DNA of 64,000 bases from Tridacna crocea (Eukaryota; Mollusca; Bivalvia; Cardiida; Cardiidae), in the NCBI GenBank assembly GCA_943736015.1, contig OX031065.1, positions 50,570,992 through 50,634,991 on the forward strand, written 5' to 3'. The position numbers were made by a program, and so were the translations under genes. The notes under the pieces are model-generated. The model saw only the letters and a list, made by a program, of their open reading frames with translations, searched no databases and was not told where the DNA came from. Every line of letters starts with the position of its first letter. Position 1 is the stretch's first letter. This document shows, in pieces, positions 59,501 to 64,000 of the stretch.

Positions 59501-60093
59501 AGCAAGTCTTTTGGTGAGTTGCCAAGCACACTATACACTGTTCTCAACACCACACTGGGCCACTCGTCACGATAGATAATAACGACGCTAGCAGGTTCCA
59601 TGTTGTCAGGATATTTTATTCGTTTACAAGCCTCCGGTCTTGGGTCCTCTACCTTCCGTTGTAAACTGACCAGATCACTCATAAATGTATCAAAGCCATG
59701 AAACTTCCGCCTTCGTTGAAATTCTGTTCTGTTCAGAAAACTTTTCACATCATCTGACAAAATCACAGCGCTCCCATTTTCTCCGGGTCCATACCTGGTA
59801 CCAGTACCAACATCAGGTTTGTCCTCTGTTGTCGACTCCCCATATCTCTGTGATGTCTCGCTATAATCTCCCGGATTAGTTAAATTCTCTTGGGTATCAT
59901 CCGAAGTTTCGTCTTTATTATTATCATGTTTTTCACTATCATCACTTTGTTCAACAATACCGTTTTCAAAATCCACTACCCTAACTTTGGAAAGACTATC
60001 ACCCTGAGAAGATCGTAAAACATTTAACAGTATAACGACAGTTAGGATGTAGACCACAAGAAGTCCAACGAAAGCTTTGTTTACCCGAACCAT
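45274..60093 (-). CDS. polypeptide N-acetylgalactosaminyltransferase-like protein (two exons, complete, 610 aa)
   Basis: A predicted type II Golgi enzyme that would transfer GalNAc from UDP-GalNAc to Ser/Thr (mucin-type O-glycosylation; GT27). Exons 58901-60093 and 45274-45913 join AG|G (Arg 398), giving 610 residues plus TAG. Residues 7-26 form a membrane anchor. An acidic Ser/Thr-rich stem with several Asn-X-Ser/Thr sites runs to about residue 120. The GT-A domain shows SVVIIYRDEWPS (169-180), VLVDDGSKD (202-210), the metal motif DGH (258-260), WGSEQMELS (367-375), CGGRIELVPC (381-390) and VAHMYR (393-398). CKPFQYFVDMV (from 459) and a C-terminal ricin-type lectin domain ending QQWEWQRI follow. 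Several family-typical positions differ: FHNE is YRDE, GGL is QGM, WGGEN is WGSEQ and VGH is VAH. The orthology group among GALNTs is unclear and activity uncertain. A single 12,987-bp intron is unusual, since animal GALNT genes usually have many. Confidence 0.92.
46035..46217. mobile_element. family C foldback with CTG target duplication
   Basis: tgtccgtatgaaattcacc ... ggttggtgaatacggacc; CTG at 46032-46034 and 46218-46220. In the GalNAc-T-like intron, 120 bp from exon 2's acceptor. Confidence 0.85.
46218..47280. other. intronic stretch without recognised repeat
   Basis: AT-rich. Near 47.1-47.28 kb a ggtctcttaatacagg-type short direct repeat (4-5 units around tggtctctt) is visible. No exon on either strand. 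Confidence 0.4.
47280..49010 (+). repeat. tandem array T1, ~142-bp unit, about 12 copies
   Basis: gtgggcactctagaggccac recurs near 47388, 47526, 47668, 47815, 47956, 48093, 48249, 48393, 48539, 48672, 48810 and 48950, each followed by attgctcaattga and ggtcaaaatgtt, then gaaattgggtcacctggggt. Units differ by 10-25% by eye. No conserved reading frame. Confidence 0.9.
49216..49583. mobile_element. family F element
   Basis: TTAAGGTAGTAGATCcctaa ... attaggggtctactacgTTAA; interior cagaaaagggaggtaattac. Confidence 0.87.
49812..50007. mobile_element. family B foldback
   Basis: cagacagtgtagaccaagat ... atcttgatctacgctgtctg around actgcacgttctgtgcagt; ends agtagcttaagggTTAA. Confidence 0.87.
50008..51214. 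other. intronic stretch, unassigned
   Basis: Short dyad at 50672-50712 (gtcacatgacc ... ggtcacgtgag) and a (TTTTTC)n patch. Otherwise nothing recognised. Confidence 0.4.
51215..52575. repeat. minisatellite T2, 33-35 bp unit, about 38 copies
   Basis: Unit ggttttgcatcttctgagc, tataattt(acagat / aatagac). The first ~220 bp keep an 11-codon period, so the minus strand reads as repeated SSEDAKPSVN-like peptides (51218-51439). Later units are 34-35 bp and break frame. Lies in the GalNAc-T-like intron. Confidence 0.95.
52636..52863. mobile_element. family A foldback
   Basis: TTAACCCtttcccaaacgac ... gtttgggaaaggGTTAA; perfect core. Confidence 0.93.
52870..53905. mobile_element. nested inverted-repeat element G
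   Basis: Outer arms tccagtttgactcctg... (about 52992-53026) and ...gacaggagtcaaactacgga (about 53862-53902). Inner arms tcaagggatttaactctatt (53089) and acagttaaatcccttga (53853) with ttactcgcccccgattac / gtaatcgtgggcgagcaac. Two direct repeats of about 75 bp (53418-53495; 53527-53604) share tgtcatgtgacactgttt. Confidence 0.75.
53484..54385 (+). repeat. ~900-bp interspersed duplication, copy 1
   Basis: From ttggttgatatgtactgcct to gataaatacctttataac, matching 62846-63750 almost base for base. A shared open frame of 60-80 codons has no recognised domain. Confidence 0.9.
54480..54709. mobile_element. family A foldback, left arm deleted
   Basis: TTAACCCtttcctaaatggt, agcatttgcagacaacaaaa, gagcaatttcacctttttt ... 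aatgggTTAA. Confidence 0.82.
54720..54918. mobile_element. family A foldback
   Basis: tagccacacgacaaaaattt ... ttttggtaaagggctaa; core aacaaggataaaatgctgg. Confidence 0.85.
55130..55585. mobile_element. long inverted-repeat element (~455 bp)
   Basis: Arms of about 220 bp: gaaatttctcgtgatctgat ... tgcatgttttagcatgtatt and the inverse aatacgtgctatataaaacg ... atcagatcacgagaaattcc. Centre accaaggaattgacgtcatt, gaaaccttggt. Single copy here; arms about 80% alike. Confidence 0.85.
55905..56125. mobile_element. family A foldback, with a fragment after it
   Basis: caggcgacaaaattttacac ... accagggatatttgtagata; core loop gctggttaccaac. A second core fragment lies at 56146-56190. Confidence 0.85.
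56231..56255. repeat. (TG)n and poly-G tract
   Basis: gtgtgtgtg followed by 13-14 G. Confidence 0.8.
56511..56551. repeat. (GAT)n microsatellite
   Basis: About 13 gat units. Confidence 0.92.
56695..56755. repeat. family B core fragment
   Basis: tgtacaccaagatcagactg, catagaacatgcagtcaga; the right arm ends early. Confidence 0.65.
56788..56996. mobile_element. family C foldback with internal duplication
   Basis: agtccatattccccaacc, then two direct copies of aaagtgacaaaacatctgat-like sequence with gaaaccatttagtat. CTG at the left flank; the right end runs into a family B start (agcttttaggctgctc). Confidence 0.75.
56997..57090. repeat. family B foldback, degraded
   Basis: ttttaggctgctcagcggaa, tgcacagaacgtggtctgatc. 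Confidence 0.6.
57235..57300. repeat. family B core
   Basis: cagacagtgtagatcaagat, cagactctacaaaacgttcagtctg in part, ctttgatataaaccatccg. Confidence 0.7.
57395..57619. mobile_element. family A foldback with mirrored arm variant
   Basis: ccggttaccaaacaatccgg ... cgtggtaaagcGTTAA. Core gggaaaagaagaaaatgctg / cagcattttcttcttttccc: GAAG on both arms. Confidence 0.87.
57625..57915 (-). mobile_element. tRNA-derived SINE
   Basis: Reverse complement has cccgggtggttcagtggtga (A box), gtggttgtgagttcgatatc (B box), a middle with ctctgctgaagc, and tail aagatatgaccttagctgtt, aaagtggcgttaaaccc. Confidence 0.82.
58416..58803. mobile_element. family F element
   Basis: tttaggtagtagacccataa ... ttctattacgggatccactaccTTAA; interior cagaaaagggaggtaattat. 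Lies about 100 bp from the GalNAc-T-like exon 1 donor. Confidence 0.87.
58901..60093 (-). CDS. GalNAc-transferase-like exon 1 (anchor, stem, GT-A domain)
   Basis: One uninterrupted 1,193-base exon encodes 397 residues plus two bases. The ATG at 60093 has G at -3 and G at +4, a good context, and is followed at once by VNKAFVGLLVVYILTVVILL, a typical signal anchor. Donor ATGTATAG|gtaaag ends the exon. The exon includes all residues expected to bind the nucleotide sugar and metal (DD at 205-206, DGH at 258-260, His 395). Confidence 0.95.
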
Positions 60094-60244
60094 GACCGTC
60101 AGTAAAATAACGTTCCACGTGATACAATCAGTTATTACGTCCCGTATTTACCTTCCAGCGTGTGACACTGAGGCCAGGTTTTCGTTCAGTCTAAGATTAT
60201 TCCTCCCGATAGTGCAAACACTTACCGAGTTGAACGTGACTATT

Positions 60245-60485
60245 GGATCTTTTGGGCAAGAAAGGATCCTACGTGGCTCCGGATGAAAGTGTAGGATTCG
60301 CAACCCAGAGGATCCGGGTGCGATCGACATTCGAGAAGGCACTGAGACTTAATTTGGAGTTTCGTTAGGCAAAACACTTGAAAGCCTACGCCTAGTGCTT
60401 TTGAAATACAGGATACATATATACGTAAGCGAGCTGCAGCCGTAATAAAATTTGAAGTGAAAGCGGCGTAAAACATATCAGTCGA
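60245..60485 (+). mobile_element. tRNA-derived SINE upstream of the GalNAc-T-like gene
   Basis: ggctccggatgaaagtgtag, ggatccgggtgcgatcgaca (degraded boxes), gcaaaacacttgaaagccta, gaagtgaaagcggcgtaaaac. Same subfamily as 2.3 kb. Starts about 150 bp upstream of the GalNAc-T-like ATG. Confidence 0.78.
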
Positions 60486-60545
60486 TAGATAGATCGATCG
60501 ATCAGTCAGTCAGTAAATCAATCAATCTATCATTCAATCAATGAA
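60485..60545. repeat. (GATA/ATCA)n patch
   Basis: gatagatagatcgatcgatc, cagtcagtcag, atcaatcaat runs at the SINE 3' end. Confidence 0.75.
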
Positions 60546-60549
60546 AAGT

Positions 60550-60680
60550 TAAAGTTAACCAGCATTTTTACTTTTTCCCACATATTTCCCATCCTGTAGA
60601 CACCATCATCTGTTACTTGTCTGCAAATGCTTAGAATTTGGACAGGGTTGAAAATTTGTCGCCCGGAAATGAGTCAAGCA
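60550..60680. repeat. family A right-half fragment
   Basis: aaccagcatttttacttttt, tgtctgcaaatgcttagaat, tcgcccggaaatgagtcaa. Confidence 0.68.
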
Positions 60681-60712
60681 GATTCAATGTTAGAGTTCGT
60701 TGAGTTGATTAC

Positions 60713-60947
60713 TTAACTCTTTACCAAACGACAAAATTTTGGACTGGACCAAATCGAAAGTATTTGCAGACGACAAAATTAACGTTACTCAAAAATTGAA
60801 ATTTCCTCTGGGAGGGTAGAAAACATAGTGGGAAAAGGAGAAAATGCTGATTACCAGTATTTTCTCTTTTTCCCGCGATGTTTTCAAAGGGCTTCTCTTT
60901 CGTGAATCGTGAAAACCACTTAAAACCAGGGACTGTATTGGAAAAGG
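60713..60947. mobile_element. family A foldback
   Basis: TTAACtctttaccaaacgac ... gggactgtattggaaaagg; core slightly imperfect (gctgattaccagt). Confidence 0.87.
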
Positions 60948-61072
60948 CGATGCAGCTTGAACAAAACACTAATATCTTCCGAACCAGTCAGAGGCCATAA
61001 ATGTAAAATCTAAGTTACGAACTTTCATTAACTTACATGTATTTCCAATTTCACTTTTTGATTGATGGTAGC

Positions 61073-61300
61073 TTAACCCTTGCCCAAACGACAAATTTTG
61101 GACTCTTTCAAACTGAAAGAGTTTGCAGCCGACAATTTTAGATTTTGAGAAAATGGTAGCAAGTTCTCAAAAAGGGTAGAAAACACTGTGGGAAAAGGAG
61201 AAATTGCTCGTTACGAGCAATTTCTCCTTTGCCCACAGTGTTTTCAAAAGACTTTTACTGCAGACACGTAAAAACCAGGGCTTGTTTGGGAAAGGGTTAA
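61073..61300. mobile_element. family A foldback, GCTCG loop subfamily
   Basis: TTAACCCttgcccaaacgac ... gtttgggaaaggGTTAA; core gaaattgctcgttacgagc; mirrored cactgtggg / cccacagtg. Confidence 0.92.
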
Positions 61301-61377
61301 ATAATGCGTCAAAAGCCTTAAGAAATTTTGTTGTGAGCCGATGCAGTATATGTAAGTTCTTAAAAAGTGTAGATGTT

Positions 61378-61923
61378 TAAAGGTGGCCCTTCAGATTCTG
61401 GGACGAAAATTTTACAAAAGTACAAAAAAAAATCATCCATATACTCCCAAACCCCTATAATTTTTTTCATAAAACTCCAGTAGTCCAAAACCATCCGACG
61501 ACAAGAGAAAATGGAGATTTACTACAGTCCAGTTCGACACCGACGGGAAACACGGTCTTTTTTTACATGAGCAACTTGCTCATTTACATACTGGAAATAC
61601 ACAGGCGAACCTTCAAACATAGCGTCCGAAGAAGACATAATGGAAAATAACTACATATTTGTTATGTAATAGAATTTAAGCGTCAATAGTCACGTGCCAG
61701 TCACTTAACATTCCAACAGTGCTTGTTTTGATTTTTGGCGCGAAATCTAAAAACAGTTTAAGGGGCTATGTAGCCTTTTAAGGAAACACCACCAAAAAGG
61801 CTTTATTGTATTTTTATGATTCTTAATTATTGATGATTTGTAGTCTATTTTCATATAAATCTCAGTAATATAAATATTTTTTAATTTGGTGAGATGTGAA
61901 AAATCTAAATACCCACCTTTAAG
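61378..61923 (-). mobile_element. family K element
   Basis: Inverse of 31.88-32.50 kb: aggtggcccttcagattctg, catgagcaacttgctcattt, tcaaacatagcgtccgaaga, tttttggcgcgaaatctaaa, atttttcacatctcacc when reversed. Confidence 0.8.
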
Positions 61924-61944
61924 AAAATGGAGATGGAATAAATG

Positions 61945-62045
61945 GAATATTTGTTCTTTTTTTCGGTGAAAGATCGAAATTTATTTCATCTCATGATCAC
62001 CATCGGCAATATTTTCATTCGTGGCTGCGCCACTCGTGAAACAAG
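61945..62045. repeat. family Q foldback, partial
   Basis: gaaagatcgaaatttatttc, atctcatgatcaccatcggc, attcgtggctgcgccactcg. Confidence 0.6.
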
Positions 62046-62084
62046 AGATGTTTGTAAAACATGTATGCCCCCCTAATGGCATCC

Positions 62085-62845
62085 AATGTGATTATAAACT
62101 CTTACGTTCAAAGTATAAAAACGAACAAAGGGTAATTACTCAAAAATTATTAATGATAAATTAACAATTCTTGGGCAATGTACTTCCCATTTATGTGAAC
62201 TATCAACTTTTAAAGTTTCATGATTTTACCTCACATACTTTTTGAGTTATGCTCCGGAAAAAAAATAAGTACGAAAATCAACAAAGGGCAGTAATTGCAA
62301 AAATATAATGGGCAGAGTTATGGTTCTTGTGCAATGCACTTCTCCTGAATAAGATCTATCCACATATAAAGTTTCAAGATGATACCTGAAAAACCTTTTG
62401 AGTTATGCTCTGGACAAAAATTAAGTATGAAAATCAAAAAAGGGCAAAAGCTCCAAAAATATAATACACTGCACTTCTCCTTAATGAGATCTATCCACCT
62501 ATGTAGTTTCAAGATGATACCTGAAATAGTTTTTGAGTTATGCTCCAGACAAAAATTAAGTATGAACATCAACAAAGGGCAATAACTCCAAAAATATGAT
62601 GGGCAGAGTTATGGTACTTGTGCACTGCACTTCTCCTTAATGAGATCTATCCACCTATGTAGTTTCAAGATGATACCTGAAATACTTTTTGAGTTATGCT
62701 CCAGACAAAAATTAACTATGAAAATCAACAATGGGCAATAACTCCAAAAATATGATGGGCAGAGTTATGGTACTTGTGCACTCCATTTCTCCTTAGTAAG
62801 ATCTATCCACCTATGAGGTTTTAAGATAATACCTGAAATACTTTT
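62085..62845 (+). repeat. tandem array T3, ~156-bp unit, about 5 copies
   Basis: gatgggcagagttatggtac, cactgcacttctccttaatg, atctatccacctatgtagtt, tgagttatgctccagacaaa, aatcaacaaagggcaataac recur with period about 156. One unit (near 62455) lacks the gggcagagttatgg segment. Confidence 0.9.
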
Positions 62846-63750
62846 TGGTTGATATGTACTGCCTGTCGTGCATTCAACCATTGAAATTTCGTACAGCTGC
62901 TCACACCTTTTGTCATGTGACACTGTTTAGAACGAGAAATTTCATTGGTTTATATGCGCGACCGGCAGTATCGAACGTACGAACTCTTGTCAATGGCGAA
63001 GATTTTTTAGCGAGTTTACAAGTTCGAAGGACTGTAGCAGCTAGACTGCATTAGTTACGGACAAACAGTCGTGTTTTTCTGGTAGACAAATGATTTAGCT
63101 ATCAGTTGTCCAAAGAATAAGGAGACTACCTGTTAGCGTTGAAAAGATACGTGGGTTTTTTTTTTGTAATCGTGGGCGAGCAACCGGATGCATACAGTTA
63201 AATCCCTTGATTTTACTCCTATAGTCTTCGTGTGACAGGAGTCAAACTACGGATCCATATGCCTGAAACATCAACTGGTGTCAGGTCCTTTTTATCACAT
63301 TACGATTTTTCATAAATAATAGATCAGAAGACTCAAAACCATACGTAAATACAACATTGCAAAATCATTGTGGTTGAATGATATGAAGCTTTGGCTAGGC
63401 ATTGCCTTTTCAGATATCTGTTATTTCTGTGTGGATAGCGCATGCATATACTATACAAAATAATAATGATATCAAATGTAAAAAGGCAATGGATAGCTAT
63501 CAATACTTTGTTTGTGGACACATGCAGCAGATGAAATATTTCGATCCTGGATTAAGAGTATTTATTTACGTAATGACAGATGTTTTGTTCAGTTAAAGGT
63601 AAAGTTCAAAAGAAATGTAATGCTATATAGCCCTTCAGCAATTGCACACATGAGCATAACTTATTGACTATATTGAATATCGGCGATTCAGATTTTCAAT
63701 GTCAGTAACACATCAAACTCTTTTCCTCATAAAAACCTTTACAAGAAGAT
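62846..63750 (+). repeat. ~900-bp interspersed duplication, copy 2
   Basis: Begins abruptly inside T3 at ttggttgatatgtactgcct and ends near ataaaaacctttacaag. Differs from copy 1 by scattered substitutions and small indels. Confidence 0.9.
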
Positions 63751-63869
63751 ATTGATGCATAACATCAATGGCGCCGCAAATCAGTTGTTTCTAGAATAAG
63801 GCATATTATAGCATTTCAAATTGACCGAAGTAATTTTTTCAGAACTCGGTGAGAAATGAACTTTATTAC

Positions 63870-64000
63870 GTTTAAAGGCTACGTAGCCCCTTAAGCTATA
63901 TTTAGATTTCGCGCCAAATACAAAAAAAAGGCATCATGGGAATGTTTAGTGACCTAACCAATGACTTTTGAATTCCATAACATAACAAACATGTAATTAT
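63870..64000 (+). mobile_element. family K element, cut by the window end
   Basis: aaaggctacgtagcccctta, gatttcgcgccaaatacaaa, gggaatgtttagtgacc, ccataacataacaaacatgt; same orientation as 31.9-32.5 kb. Confidence 0.72.

Overview
The window looks like nuclear DNA of a mollusc, most likely a heterodont bivalve. It is AT-rich, with phased introns and sparse exons. Between the exons lie tRNA-derived SINEs with a mollusc/V-SINE-like tail, GC-cored palindromes of a type I associate with clam and dreissenid genomes, and dense short inverted-repeat (foldback) elements. Species cannot be fixed from sequence alone.

Two protein-coding genes can be supported, both on the minus strand. (1) A tbx20/H15-midline-type T-box transcription factor occupies about 0.3-30.0 kb. 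Five coding exons (29718-30009, 24372-24636, 2829-2993, 1319-1427, 312-479) join in frame through canonical GT/AG sites to 333 codons. They cover the N-terminus, with an eh1-like motif, and most of the T-box; the last T-box residues and the C-terminus lie beyond position 1. (2) A divergent polypeptide N-acetylgalactosaminyltransferase (GalNAc-T, GT27 plus ricin-type lectin domain) is complete in two coding exons (58901-60093 and 45274-45913), giving 610 residues. It has one intron of about 13 kb.

Almost everything else is repeats. Family A is a ~230-bp TTAA-flanked foldback element with a near-perfect 40-48 bp central palindrome, present in 50 or more full or partial copies. Family B is a ~200-bp TTAA-flanked foldback with a GATCAGACTGCAC dyad, in about 20 copies. 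Family C is a ~195-bp foldback with 3-bp CTG/CAG duplications. Families D and E are GC-core palindromes. Family F is a ~370-bp element with GGTAGTGGATC ends. Family K is a ~550-600 bp element, and families J, L, M and Q are smaller. There are also SINEs, a ~900-bp interspersed duplication, three long tandem arrays (about 142, 33-35 and 156 bp periods) and microsatellites. Layout: 0-30 kb is tbx20 with introns full of foldback elements; 30-45 kb is intergenic and repeat-rich, with a GC-palindrome nest at 37.1-38.0 kb; 45-60 kb is the GalNAc-T gene, whose intron holds two tandem arrays; 60-64 kb is upstream repeat DNA.

The most notable signal is the foldback population. The palindromes stay symmetric inside individual copies even where copies differ from one another, so variants appear mirrored on both arms. 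Copies also abut or share TTAA sites, and nested insertions let empty sites be reconstructed. Family assignments to piggyBac-like and PIF/Harbinger-like mobilisers are inferences from target-site duplications and termini only; no transposase gene was seen.
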